Shown here in pieces: positions 33,541 to 44,887 of a DNA stretch of 64,000 nt. The DNA lies in the NCBI GenBank assembly GCA_951799405.1, contig OX637356.1, forward strand, positions 11,679,229 to 11,743,228, given 5' to 3'. Each line of letters starts with the position of its first letter. The first letter of the stretch is position 1. Below the pieces are notes generated by a model. The model was not told the DNA's origin and searched no databases. It saw only the letters and a program-made list of their open reading frames with translations. Origin of the DNA: Agapetus fuscipes (taxonomy: Eukaryota; Arthropoda; Insecta; Trichoptera; Glossosomatidae). The translations under genes and the position numbers were made by a program.

Positions 33541-34213
33541 GGTCTATAGCTTAGTTGGTAGAGTAACTGCATTCCATGCCGAGATCTCGAGTTAGAATCC
33601 CACTGAAGTTGTCAGAAATTATTTCTCGTTTCAGTGTTTATTTCTAACCCAAAATAAAATACAAGGCAAGGCTTACTCAGCCTTCATAAGAAATGAGTGT
33701 CAAGCCACTCAGGAGCTGAATAACATCCATTTCAAGTTTGCGTAAAGTAAAAGTTACTGGGTTGTTCATTTTAGATTTGGATTTTAAATTATGAGTAGGT
33801 ACACATGCAGCATTTGTAAGCGTGAACTTACATGTGTCTACTTGTGAGCATGCATTTTATATGAATCTTTAATGTAAATGTATATTTGCAACTAAGATTA
33901 TGTATTGTAGTTGAATATAATGGTCTTCTTCTATTGGGTGGTTTCAAAATTTACCGACCTCGTTGCTGAAATATTGAGAATTGAGAACCACTGTTTATTT
34001 GATCACCATCAAACTTCACAGGATTCATTCTAAAAATATGTTACATGTTTCCTGAAAATTTCGTCAAAATCGGATGAGCGGTTTATGAGTCTATAGGGAA
34101 CATACATTCATACATACATACATACATACATACATACATACATACATACATACATACATACATACATACATACATACATACATACATACATACATACATA
34201 CATACATACATAC
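33541..34213 (+). repeat. Composite repeat unit 1: SINE-1 head, LINE tail, (CATA)n
   Basis: tRNA-like head GGTCTATAGCTTAGTTGGTA, SINE-1 body, a LINE-A tail part (about 33762-33912), then a 200-bp LINE-like end (CGTCAAAATCGGATGAGCGG) running into (CATA)n at 34107-34213. The segment from 33569 is repeated at 34249. Confidence 0.88.
34107..34213 (+). repeat. (CATA)n microsatellite
   Basis: About 25 CATA units, the 3' end of the retroelement fragment. Shorter partner at 34783-34835. Confidence 0.97.
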
Positions 34214-34248
34214 ACACATCCTTCTTTATAGATATAGATAGATAGATT

Positions 34249-34860
34249 GCATTCCATGCCGAGATCTCGAGTTAGAATCCCACCGAAGTTGTCAGAAATT
34301 ATTTCCCGTTTCAGTGTTTATTTTAAACCCAAAATAAAATACCGGCAAGGCTTACTCAGCCTTCATAAGAAATGAGTGTCAAGCCACTCAGGAGCTGAAT
34401 AACATCCATTTCAAGTTGGCGTAAAGTAAAAGTTACTGGGTTGTTCATTTTAGATTTGGATTTTAAATTATGAGTAGGTACACATGCAGCATTTGTAAGC
34501 GTGAACTTACATGTGTCTATTTGTGAGCATGCATTTTATATGAATCTTTAATGTAAATGTATATTTGCAACTAAGATTATGTATTGTAGTTGAATATAAT
34601 GGTCTTCTTCTATTGGGTGGTTTCAAAATTTACCGACCTCGTTGCTGAAATATCGAGAATTGAGAACCACTGTTTATTTGATCACCATCAAACTTCACAG
34701 GATTCGTTCTAAGAATATGTTACATGTTTCCTGAAAATTTCGTCAAAATCGGATGAGCGGTTTATGAGTCTATAGGGGACATACACACATACATACATAC
34801 ATACATACATACATACATACATACATACATACATCCTTCTTTATAGTTATAGATATAAGG
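34249..34860 (+). repeat. Composite repeat unit 2, tandem copy
   Basis: Repeats 33569-34110 with an offset of 680 bp and only scattered changes, again ending in (CATA)n (34783-34835) and CCTTCTTTATAGTTATAGAT. It lacks the first part of the tRNA-like head, joining directly after GATAGATAGATT of unit 1. Confidence 0.9.
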
Positions 34861-35139
34861 CAACAGCCAAAGTTCTGAAAAAAAAATTGAAATCACAAAA
34901 AAAAGAGCTTCATTCTAACAAAATAAAATTATAATAAATACTCTTGAAGCTCTGCTACGAGAATCCTCAAAAGCTCCATCGTATCCAACGACATGAAGTA
35001 GTAGTAAAATTAACATTTTATTTTCCCCTCCAAACAGTTTTTCCTGAGGGTAGGTCGAAGGGCTGAAATAAATTCAAGGGCCCGGGACCCCAAAGTGTTA
35101 AATTAATTTCGGATTCGAGTCGAGCGACATTTACACTTT

Positions 35140-35640
35140 TGGATATTCATCGTGCGTACAAACCGTGTGACAACAAATTGGTCAAAGATAACTCGTCCAT
35201 CCACAGTTAGTCCATTAAAAATTCAGTCACGTGACATTTCGACCAAATAACTTTTTAGTCAACGACCTTTAGGTCACAGCCAACTCGTTCACAGACACAT
35301 CGGTTACGTGTAATTTCCCCACTTCAACTGAAAGTGGTTGGTGTTAGGCCGGCCCCCTTACCTGTAAAAATAAATAGGTGACGAATCACCACATGCGACC
35401 CCTTCGGGGAAACGCAGGTAAGAAGTTACACTATATGCGTGACTTAGTTGCATTGTTTATTGCATTGGTCACACAACAGTTCGTCCACACCACTTTTTGG
35501 TGATAAACAATATAAACTCTAATTGGTTAGGAATAACTCGTCCACAGACAAATCGGTCACACGGCAGTTGGTTCATACTACTTTTTGGCCAACGACATTG
35601 CGGTCGCATGAAATATAGGTCCATCGACAGGTCCCCCCAA
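35140..35640. repeat. Degenerate repetitive DNA of GTC/CGAC phrases, interrupted by SINE-1
   Basis: Phrases such as AACTCGTCCACAGACAAATC, GGTCACACGGCAGTTGGTTC and AACAGTTCGTCCACACCACT recur with changing order. A SINE-1 3' part (35320-35462) is inserted. Similar wording returns at 36145-36270. Family unknown. Confidence 0.6.
35320..35462 (+). repeat. SINE-1 3' part
   Basis: CCCCACTTCAACTGAAAGTG, AAATAAATAGGTGACGAATC and CTTCGGGGAAACGCAGGTAA. Confidence 0.88.
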
Positions 35641-35684
35641 AAAACCTTTTTATGAGTTAATCCTCAGGCGCCGTGCAGAAAAAA

Positions 35685-35968
35685 TGTAATTTGTCGTGTA
35701 TGTTTCTTGAATTATAGGTTGGTATGCGGCTGACAACCCATGCTGTAAAAATGGTTCACTTTGCCAATGTCACCCCTGTTTCAGGAAAGGACGGCAAGAG
35801 TTGCAGGGTTTATGTCCATTTGAGATTTGGTTTTTATGTTGTAGGTTCACATACGGTTCACATGCAAGCGCGAACTTGCACGTGTTTGCTTGTGAGAATG
35901 CACATGATGTGAATCTCCAATGTAACATATTATCTTTGCAACTTAGATTAGATTAGATAAGATTAGAT
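35685..35968 (+). repeat. LINE-A 3' tail with part of the UTR
   Basis: TGTAATTTGTCGTGTATGTT precedes the tail, as in the 55939 copy; ends in TTAGATTAGATAAGATTAG. Contains a short internal duplication GGTTCACATACGGTTCACAT. Confidence 0.88.
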
Positions 35969-36562
35969 TATAAATTCTCTTATAACGGTTCTTCTAATGT
36001 TTGAAAAGTTTGATTACCTAACAGTGAAGTAATTATATTTGCAAATATTTCTAGCGACCGTATTTCTAACTGAAACCTTACAAAAATCTTTGTAATTTTA
36101 TTAATTGCAGTTTTATGTGATGCAGCTGTCTGGGAACCGTATATTGTATGTGGCCAAAATGTCTTTGTCAAAAAGTCATGTGGACAAATGTGTCTGTTGA
36201 CGTTTTATAAGTAGCAGTTGTATATGACCAAAAAATCGTTTAGAAAAACTGGCGGTGTGATCGATTTATCCCTAGCCGAGCAGTCTGTGAACAATTTGAA
36301 ACCGGAAAACACCGTCCTGTGTAAATCTATGCTCCATGAAAATGCGAAGCTTTCCTGGTAATTGTAATCTCATACGCGTTGCCCCATTCTAGCGAGGAAA
36401 ATTTATACATTTTAATTTTCAAGGTTTTTGTGTCACGGCAATTTTCATAAAAAATGAGAATCATATTTTCGTCCCAATTTAAAGTCACACGCAAGGACTA
36501 AGCGCGAGCTTTGTGGGAGATATTTAAGAGTAGAAAATTTAAGTAAAAATGGATCTATCTAT

Positions 36563-36720
36563 GTATAACTAAGTTGCAGAGATACATATTGAGGGTCATA
36601 TTTAATGCATGCCCACAATCCGGCACATGTTAGTTTTAGCTTACATAGGGTTCTTGAGGTGTGATTTCCACAAAACCAGTGCTCACCAATAAATCATCCC
36701 AATATTACTATTATTACTTA
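36563..36720. repeat. LINE-A fragment followed by SINE-2 short tail
   Basis: 36563-36640 is a minus LINE-A end (ACTAAGTTGCAGAGATACAT); 36650-36718 is a plus SINE-2 tail (CTTGAGGTGTGATTTCCACA, then TATTACTATTATTACT). Confidence 0.7.
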
Positions 36721-37092
36721 GAATCTTAGCAGTGTTTTTCCAAAGCATTTTACAAATTCCATAAAACATCCATCAAAATTTACGACAATCGGTTCACTTG
36801 GGGAGCATAATAAAAATGAAGTTGGTTCGTCGGTCAGTTTGAAATGAATTTGTCGAATGCATAGTAATCTGAGCCATAAATCAAAATGGTACTTTCTGTT
36901 AAGAAGTGATGAAGCTTGGCGGGGTAGCGTGCCACTTAATAAGCAGAGATCGGGGATTTCCGTACTCTTATCGGATGTATGGAGAGATGAGACGAGGACC
37001 AAATTTAGTCTTGTGAGAAGGAATAGCTTCAATGCTACACTGCTACAAAAAATACATCACTACCACAAAAATCTAACACGAATTAAGTGATT

Positions 37093-37199
37093 TGTTTTAA
37101 ATATTTGATTCAAAAAATATTAATAAATAATTTTTGGAACACTTAAATGAAAAAACTTTTTAATATTCTCCAAATATTTTTTGAATCAAATATTTAAAA
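37093..37199. repeat. Perfect short inverted repeat
   Basis: AAATATTTGATTCAAAAAAT and ATTTTTTGAATCAAATATTT face each other across about 60 bp. Confidence 0.85.
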
Positions 37200-37422
37200 T
37201 GGAATTCCACAATGTTTCACCAAAACAATTTGAAAAGTGATTTGTTTTCTTTGACGTACTATTACCAAAAATTAATGCTTGTTTTATCCAATTTGTCTCT
37301 TGTGAAGTTGACTCAGTAGCCACTTTTAATTTTTGGTGGACTCCTGAGAGGGCTTCAGGTATATTTTAGTACATGAAAGTCTTGAAAAATCTATTTATTC
37401 TAAGAATAAGAAATGTCGGAAT

Positions 37423-37650
37423 AAGAATGGTCGGTGTTATGGCCGCGGGGATCAAGACAGGTTATTTGGAACCGGATAGCGCTGGTTCGAATCCCGCGAC
37501 GATAACTTCGACCCTGGTTCAACAGATGCCGTTGCATGCACACAAGCTTCTGCTTTCGAAAGAAGACAACTGGCCAGGCAAAATAGGTTGGTGGATGGCA
37601 TTCCTTTCCACAAATCTATTTAAAAAATATATATATATATATATCTTCCC
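37423..37650 (+). repeat. SINE-3 copy, near full length
   Basis: Head GTGTTATGGCCGCGGGGATC, B box GGTTCGAATCCCGCGACGAT, then GAAGACAACTGGCCAGGCAA and an end with ATATATATATAT in place of poly-A. Confidence 0.9.
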
Positions 37651-37887
37651 TTCCGTAATTGTCGATACATGGCCGGTTTCTCTGGGAAACCGGGCCAAAA
37701 ACAGGGATCGAGTAGCCAGTAAGAAGGATAAAAAAGGGTGCTTGGAAAGCGTGCTTTTGCAGTTGCTGGTCGATTGGCATGGAACCACCCGACTCATTAT
37801 ATGACAGAATAAAATACTATGTAATGTTTCGAAAAGCGCTGAAAGCAAGTATTTTTTTGTTATGTTTTGTGTATTAACACTGTAAAA

Positions 37888-37995
37888 ATTCATATTGATT
37901 TGACCTGAAGATGATCAATAAGATCGAAAACGTTCGTAATTATTAACTTAAATAAATTGATATTTGTGAAAAGATACTGTGTTTCATTAGAATTT
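37888..37995 (+). repeat. Hammerhead-like/AACGTT repeat fragment
   Basis: CTGAAGA, a GATC-AATAA-GATC hairpin and GAAAACGTTCG in order; the following AAATAAATTGATATTTGTG recurs near 59310 (inverted) and 43340. Confidence 0.6.
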
Positions 37996-38844
37996 TGTTT
38001 CTAAAAAATATAATAATACATCAAGTAAATTCTGTCATCATTTGCACCAGCGCCCTTGGTGTGACCTCATCACGAAACGGCATATCAAGTAAGTCGTCTA
38101 TTCATCATTATCATCGCTCTCGAAAATAGACACTAATTTTTAACACCATGAGTTATTGAGAGGAAACTAATGAAAAAAACACATAAAACAAGATTGTATT
38201 TGCTGCACTAAGCATTGCCATTCAAAATTCTTTCTTGATTTAGATCTAACAAAAGAATTTCAGTCTAAAAACTTGATTTCCTTCATAGTCTTGAACATAC
38301 CCCATGCTTTTCATTTTCTATCCACCCACTCTCATCTTAACTGTCACATGATTTCCTCCATAAAAAGGCAAGCACTACATTACATAAAACTTTACGTAGC
38401 GTTTTACCAAAAACGTATACAAACTCAATCACTCGCAGCAAGCGCTGTTTCAGTTTCCACATCCTTTTTGCAAAACTTTATACTTCAGTGTAAAGATAAA
38501 ATTTTATACTGGAAGTGAAATGATAATATTATATATATGGCAGCCTGGAGCGATGTGCTACCACATCTCGTCCCATACAACCGTGACCCTGACTTTCAGA
38601 TTTATATACGGTTACTTTGCCGATGATGGATCGCTCCATTCTCAACCCAAGGACGTAGCCGAATTGTGTGTATGCTCCCGGCGCTGAGAGCAATATTGAA
38701 AATAGATTGATGGGTTGAGACGCTATGGGAAATTTCAAGCGATAAAATGCGGTTTCATCACTAGAAATTTGAAGTGTTTATACACAGATTACAATAATTT
38801 AAGTTGTTAAATGTAATGAATTTAATAATAATAATAATATTATA

Positions 38845-39106
38845 AGGATGATTTATTTGGTGAGCGCTGTTTTTGAGTGAATCACACCTTAAGAGCCCTC
38901 TGCGAGCTTGGTCGTCGCTGTAGAAATTGCCAATTCTCAAGCAAGACCCAGTTACTGTAAGGCCGAATAGACCTTTAGTAACCGGTCTTTGGTAAAGATT
39001 AGATTTTTCACCCAGCGAAGAGTATATTTTTGTTCTACGCCGGGATTCGAACCCACAACCTTCCATTTACGAGGCAGAAGTGTTAACCACTAGACTGCGA
39101 ACAGGT
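38845..39106 (-). repeat. SINE-2, short-tail form
   Basis: ATAATATTATAAGGATGATT tail, TCGTCGCTGTAGAAATTGCC body, head at right with GGGATTCGAACCCACAACCT. Confidence 0.88.
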
Positions 39107-39242
39107 CGCGTAGGACGTAGTTAAAAAAACGAGAATCTTAAGCACACAAAGTATTTTTTCCGAAATGTAGTTTCAGAACCACAACAATTATCTGCGATTT
39201 TCGAACACGGCAGTTCAGATAATTTATTTTTAAACTCTCGAT

Positions 39243-39555
39243 ATTTTTTGACTCATTTCTTAGTATGAACCTCAGCAACCATTCTGTAAAAAATTGTTCA
39301 CTTTTACCAATACCACCCCTGTTTCAGGCAAAGACAGGAAGGTTGCAGGGTCGATCTCATTTGACGTTTTATTTTATAATCATGTAGATGGTATGGGCGC
39401 TTGAGGTTTAACACACTTAACCATTTTTCATGCAATAAAAATCCTCCTTTCTACAAAAGTACACATGCTATGTGTGTAAGCGCGAACTCATGCGTGTCTG
39501 CTTGTGGGCGTAGGTACCTACAATAAAAAAGGAAACTGAAATGTTACTATACCTT
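39243..39555 (+). repeat. LINE-A 3' tail split by about 75 bp
   Basis: ACTCATTTCTTAGTATGAAC to TTTATTTTATAATCATG, then foreign sequence with a GTTTAACACACTTAACC run, then AAAAGTACACATGCTATGTG to the end. Old copy. Confidence 0.7.
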
Positions 39556-39951
39556 TGCGATTAAAATTGTATTTTACTTAAATTATTTATTTACTACAGA
39601 GAAGATTTTTTTTGCGAATGTGTGATCGTGTGTTCTGTGCTTTTACTTGTGTGAGTGTGTCTGTGTCTCTAATGTTGGTACTTGTATTTTTTTCTTTATT
39701 GTGTGAATATTTGCTTAAATATTCAAAATATAATTTTCTGAAGTGGTTTCGCGTGTGCCAAAACAACTCTCATACACCTATAAATAGATACCGAGATGCT
39801 TGGCAGACTTGTATCTGAGCCGTCGAGCTAATGATTAGTCAAGCGACCATGTTGTTAAGTTAACTTTGTGAACGCATCAAATCTGAACGGAATCTTTAAA
39901 TAAATTATGTGAAGTAAATTAAGCTTTTTAGTAAGTTTTTATTTCTTCTTT

Positions 39952-40126
39952 AGTTATTCAAACACTGTTTTATTTTCACTCTTTATTATTTAATTATTTG
40001 GACACAAACGTTTTCGACTACACATTAATCATCATCAGGTAATCAATTACTGTGTAGTCGAAAACGTTTGTGTCCAAATAATTAAATAATAAAAAGTGAA
40101 AATAAAACAGTGTTTGAATAAATAAA
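39952..40126. mobile_element. Fold-back element with AACGTTTTCGAC core (family M4)
   Basis: About 75-bp arms: TTATTCAAACACTGTTTTAT on the left, ATAAAACAGTGTTTGAATAA on the right, with ACACAAACGTTTTCGACTAC inverted between. The minus strand of the loop reads CTGATGATGATTAATGTG. Confidence 0.9.
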
Positions 40127-41313
40127 GATAATATGAATTTTCACAGTGTTAATGCACCAACCATCCAAAAAAAATATTTTTTGTTTGAATCTGTAAATTG
40201 TAGCAATATTCTAAACGACATTTTTAATGATCACTGTTTGAGAAAATATGATTGTGTATAAAAAATAACATTGGTTCAAACAGTCAAGTAATTAATCTTC
40301 TTCTTCTTCATGGCGATTTCCCACGTACAGCGGGGGGCGCCAGTGTCAAGTGGTATTTGAGTGGTTGAATAATAAAACAATGTCTATATTATGGTGATTT
40401 AATGTCCTAGTAGGGAATTTTATATTATGGTAGGTAAATTAAATAATGTACGTAGTGAATTTAGTCAACATCAGAATTGTTTATGGTCTGACGTCTCAGC
40501 ATTCAATTGGTTGACGTTTCTGATTTGTCAAAACCAGATGGTTTTGTTACAATAGTTATGGAGGTTGGAATGGCGTGATATATAAGCCATTGTTCTCCTA
40601 ATTATGTGTTCTTCTCTTGTATTATATTCTGACTAGTAAAGTCATCTGTAAAAATTCTCCAATCCATTGTTGTAAAAGTATACTTGTAAAATACAAACCA
40701 ATCGGCAACCAAAAAGTCAAGATTTTTATTCAAGAAACCAGCGAACAAAAAACTCCTGACCAAATCCCGACCAATCACATTCCCGAGGTATTTTTATGTT
40801 ACGCTAATGCGTGTAGGGTAGTCACGCCTGAGCCCGTAATTTCTTCACAATATTCTGGATACGACACTGGATATTTTTCTTTACGGCCATCTCCTTTAAT
40901 ACTTTATTGTATAGAAACGTGTCGCGGCGAAGGACGAGACATAAATTTTACAGGAAGTCTGTGACAAACGCGCGCTTATGTATGAGCTCGCTTGTTAGAG
41001 GGCGCGAAACATTTCCGCTGTAGATTTCACAAAGAGAAAACAAACCGTGTAACAATTCATTTCAAGTCAACTGCATTTTTCTATAGGTACCTTCCCGTAC
41101 TGTCTAACAAGGAATTTATCAACAACAAAAAATGAGTGTTTTGAATATTTTTAAGGGTTTGGTGGTTTACACAGTGAAAGTCCATTGTATATTAATCAAA
41201 TTAACAAAGTTCCAATTCACTTTTTACAATTTTATTTCTGTCTAGCACTTTCGCCTACAAAGCATCATCAGGACAATCAAATTTGATTGTTTTAATTTGA
41301 TTAAAATAAAATA

Positions 41314-41412
41314 AAACTGAGGATGATTTCTTTGGTGTGCGCTGTTATTGTGTGAATCACACCTCAAAGACCCTCTGCGACCATGGTCGTTTCTACAAAG
41401 CGCTAATTCTAT
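41314..41412 (-). repeat. SINE-2 tail fragment
   Basis: GTGAATCACACCTCAAAGAC and GTCGTTTCTACAAAGCGCTA; abuts the LINE-A copy at 41410. Confidence 0.78.
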
Positions 41413-41668
41413 AATATATAATCTAAGTTGCAAACATATATTAACATTTAAAGCTCACATCGAATGCATACCCACAAACAAACACGTGTAGTTCGCGCTT
41501 ACAGATGCTGAATGTGTACTTACAAATAAAATCCAAACCTCAAATGAACATACACTCTACAACTTTTGCTGACCTTTCCTGACACAGGGGTGACATTGGC
41601 AAAGTGAACCATTCTTTACAGTATAGGTAGACTCATACCAAGCTTTAAGTCAAGGAATACAAATAATA
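41410..41668 (-). repeat. LINE-A 3' tail copy
   Basis: ATAATATATAATCTAAGTTG to AGCTTTAAGTCAAGGAATAC. Confidence 0.87.
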
Positions 41669-41699
41669 AATTAATTTACAAAAATTAAAACATCCACCA

Positions 41700-42095
41700 T
41701 TTGATAAAATATGACCTTTCAATGAAATTGTCTAAAGAATTACATCTGAGTAAAGAAAAACAACGTAAAACACGATAGTGTGAGAGTTAAAGATTTTAAA
41801 TTATGATTACGGTCGTTAGACATTTTAAAGAATTCGTGGTTCCTCCTTGTAGAGGACACACGTCTCCTGAGGACGTCGGATATGAATCCGACGAAACGTA
41901 GAGAAAATCGTTCTTCTCTTTAGCACGGTCAGTAAAATCCGTTTTTTCATTCTTTAGAGTGTGAGAGTTGTTGGAAATATTTTTTAAATCAATTTACAGT
42001 ATTCAAAAGACACATTGGTACACATACAAACATTGCTCATGTAAAATAACCTCTGATATGACATGAGACAGACAAGCATTAAGGTAAATTCTCAA
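41700..42095. repeat. Half fold-back, family F1, split by an insert
   Basis: GACCTTTCAATGAAATTG, AACAACGTAAAACACGATAG and ATAAGACACATTGGTAC-like blocks match F1 at 57040. The insert at 41789-41957 interrupts it with a 12-bp target duplication. Confidence 0.78.
41789..41957 (+). mobile_element. Retroposed fragment with hammerhead-like motif (Penelope-like element candidate)
   Basis: 169 bp flanked by AGTGTGAGAGTT on both sides (41777-41788, 41958-41969). Inside: CTGAGGA (41867-41873), a perfect hairpin GTCGGAT-ATGA-ATCCGAC (41875-41892) and GAAAC. This is the order of a hammerhead ribozyme core, known from Penelope-like elements; one extra C after CTGAGGA makes activity doubtful. Relatives at 53531-53660 and 51167-51262. 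Confidence 0.6.
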
Positions 42096-42289
42096 GCTAG
42101 AACCACCTTTGAGTTGGTTTAAAATTTCTGTATCGATCTCTCACGGTCAAGTTTAGAAGAATCCAATCTCTCCCAAGTCTTGACCTTTGATTAAATTAAC
42201 GGAGATTTTTGTGTTATATCACCTTACGCAATATATAGCACCCATATATGAACAAGGTGATGTAGGTATAGGGTAGATTCATCAATACA

Positions 42290-42505
42290 TTACCGTTTTC
42301 TAATAAAAAAAGGAAATGTATGAAAAGTGTGAATGAGAGGTATGCAAGGATGTGAAGAAATGAAGTCAACCCTACACAGGCTCTGGCTGTGTATAAATGT
42401 ATGAGAAGATTTATGAAAAATATGATAATTATTAATGAAATAAAAAAGGTATGCAAGGATAGGAATTGATTAAAGCAACCCTACACAGGCTCTGGCTCTA
42501 TGAAA
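42290..42505 (+). repeat. LINE-B tail, duplicated in tandem
   Basis: AACCCTACACAGGCTCTGGC occurs twice, each after a GGTATGCAAGGAT run. It is the 3' end of a second LINE family (compare 45360). Confidence 0.7.
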
Positions 42506-42619
42506 ATCTGTGAAAATGTATGTAGGTACGAGTATACGAACCGCTGTGGGAGAAATTATATTATTCTCGATGTTTCGTTGACGACGCAGCCAACGTTTTC
42601 AGGAGACTATAATCTATAA

Positions 42620-43122
42620 ACGCAACTAAGCTACACATATAGTGTAACTTATTGCCTGCGTTATCCCCATAGTGGCCGCATGTGGCGATTCGGAACTTAT
42701 TTATTTTTACGGGGACGGGGGCCGGCCTCACATCAACCACTTTCAGTTGAAGTGGGGGTTTCCCAGCTCCCGGGGGGGCTGTTTCTCATTTCTTGTGAAG
42801 GCTTAGTAAACCTTGAGATCGAACCCTTGCTCTCGGCAAGGAATGCAAGCATTCCACCAATTGAGCTATGGACCTTTTTACGAGCTTGGACACCGTCGCT
42901 ACAAAGCGCCGATTCTCAAGCAAGACCCAGTTTCTGTAAAGCTGGATGGACCTTTGGGACCTTTGGGCATTGGTTAAGATTTATGAATTTTTTCACCCAG
43001 CGAAGAGCAAATTTGAAAATATAAATGTTATATTTTTTGTGCTCCGCCGGGATTCGAACCTTCGCGAACCACAACCTTCCATTTAGGAGTCCGAAGTGTT
43101 ACCATTGAACTACGGACCGGTC
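42620..43122 (-). repeat. SINE-2/SINE-1 dimer
   Basis: On the minus strand: SINE-2 head CCGGTCCGTAGTTCAATGGT (43122) and body, joined through GCTCGTAAAAAGGTCCATAG to a full SINE-1 ending in CGCAACTAAG complement at 42620. The same junction occurs at 50400-50420, so the fusion moved as a unit. Confidence 0.9.
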
Positions 43123-43146
43123 CTAATACATGTAAAAATAATATTT

Positions 43147-43423
43147 TGATTTTTAATATTTTTAAGAATCGAATTCCAATGAAAACACTGTTTCCTTTCA
43201 CCAATCACCAATTTATTTCAAATAATATCACGAACGTTTTCGACTTATGAACATCATCGTCGTTTTTTATTAAAATTTACATTTAATACAACAATTTTAT
43301 TGTACCCCACGATGATGTTCAGAAGTCAAAAACGTTCATAATATTATTTGAAATAAATTGGTGATTGGTAAAAGGAAACAGTGTTTTCATTGGAATTCGA
43401 TTCTTAAAAATATTAAAAATCAA
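43147..43423. mobile_element. Fold-back element with AACGTTTTCGAC core (family M4)
   Basis: Arms of more than 100 bp: TTTTTAAGAATCGAATTCCA and its complement, TTTCACCAATCACCAATTTA with TAAATTGGTGATTGGTAAAA. ACGAACGTTTTCGAC lies inside. Shares AAACACTGTTT with the copy at 39952. Confidence 0.92.
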
Positions 43424-43477
43424 TGTAAAAATAAAACTTAAAAAAACAAATATTGACAGGCCGTAAGTTGTGGCATT

Positions 43478-43590
43478 TAACTGTAATTGTGAAGTTGTCG
43501 CCATTTTGCTAGGGATGGCTAGAGCCTTTGCAGATATGCTTTCATTTTTCTCTATCCTTGCATACCTCTTTCATTTTCCAGACAGTATTC
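43478..43590 (-). repeat. LINE-B tail
   Basis: GTCGCCATTTTGCTAGGGAT and CTATCCTTGCATACCTCTTT, the inverted form of 45360-45425. Confidence 0.75.
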
Positions 43591-43663
43591 CCTGTTGCTA
43601 TTTGAAGGTTATTTGTATCGATAGTATGCGCCGGTACATTAAGCAATTACTTTAAGGACTCAC

Positions 43664-43772
43664 CAATAGGTGTCAGCTCGTCCACCGACACGTGATATGG
43701 GGCTCCAATAAACCTGGGAGAGTGGTCATTCACATCCTCCACGTACACCGTCACTGAGAGGAACGCCGATAT
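43664..43772 (-). CDS. Cad89D: Cadherin exon 3: EC1-EC2 linker
   Basis: Acceptor TTCCAG and donor GTGAGT; phase 0 in, 1 out. It encodes ISAFLSVTVYVEDVNDHSPRF, closing EC1 with the calcium-binding DVNDHSP linker, and then IGAPYHVSVDELTPIG, the first strand of EC2. VDELTP is also seen at this place in PCDH15. The split Gly codon is completed by exon 4, 18 kb away. Confidence 0.94.
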
Positions 43773-44887
43773 CTGGAAGCATAGACAATACATGATGTAA
43801 ACAATCAAACACAGCCATCTAAGAATAATTTCTACAACGAGAAAAATATACAGAAACACTCAGAATACAATGCAGATATAGGAAATGCTATTTTTAATTT
43901 TGTTGAAAAATACTACATTGCCGCTTTTGATTGTGTACGACTCACATGTCTTGTGTATCCCACAAGAATAAAACTATAGCGTTTTACAATAAGTTGCATG
44001 GAAACTGAAAAAGTGCCTCTGACGAGCTTTTTTCTATAGTCTTTAATAAATTTTATAGTAATAAAGAATAAAGTTTTTTTTTTATTAAAACACTGCTCAC
44101 TTAATTTACGTATTGTATTATAATTTACGTAAGAAAACGTTTTCGATTACTCACGATTGTTATCAGGTCCAAAAAATACTATAATTTTTAGTTTAGTTAG
44201 TTGAGTATAGTTTTTGTATATTTTTTTCACGCAGATTTACAGAAAGCAATATATTTATTTTTATTTTTCATTAAAATAATGTTATGTTTTTAATAGCAAG
44301 ATTTTCTAATACGTCGCACGTTTAATAGTAAAGAGCAATAACTCAAAAAATAATAATGTTGGGAAATCACGGTTGAAGTTCAGACAACCAGTACCTACAA
44401 CTTGTATGGGATAAAAAATGCGACCGATGTTTTATCTCAGTCATATTTGTCCAAATTGAACGGCTGTCGCATTCTACCTATTCTTCTCGCATTGTTCTTG
44501 CGTTTTATTACAAAATCTCGATTTTCTCAATTTTTGAGTTATTTCTCTCTATTATTAAACGTGCGATGTGATTTTATCTCTAATATTTTTTTTATACAAC
44601 TAGGTTTTCAATTTTGATATCACATCTAGCATCGGATTATAAGCCAGCGAGAATAGATTTTTCACATAATTTTTGATCAACTCTGTTGAGGCTGTGTCGC
44701 TCCATTGTTTATCTTTTTTAGAAACTGTGAACGCGCGCAAACAATAAACATCTCGTGAACGCATCACGCAGTGTTGTCTGTCTCCCTCGCACTTGCTTAT
44801 ACGCAATGCATCCGTGCTTTTTTTTCTCAATATCGAAATACCTAAATTAGACCAATGAGATGAGATGGTTTGAGCATGTGGAAAGAA

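Larger units (their letters stand above)
25385..43663 (-). other. Intron 3, 18.3 kb
   Basis: The largest intron. It splits a Gly codon in EC2. It is filled with LINE-A tails, SINEs, a duplicated (CATA)n-bearing segment, fold-backs and a hAT-like MITE listed separately. Parts without recognised content include 28440-29000, 29990-30370, 31240-31670, 32210-32940, 36270-36560, 38000-38530 and 40130-41150. Confidence 0.75.

Noticed and set aside
34107..34213. Regular CATA repetition as a possible CRISPR-like or regulatory array
   Set aside because: Pure tetranucleotide run without spacers, at the 3' end of a retroelement fragment.
38529..38738. 69-residue minus-strand frame with fairly balanced composition
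   Set aside because: No similarity recognised and no splice-consistent neighbours; may be transposon debris but not supportable as a gene.
40617..40964. 115-residue plus-strand frame
   Set aside because: Low-complexity composition typical of random AT-rich DNA; no motif, no neighbouring exon and no consistent splice signals.
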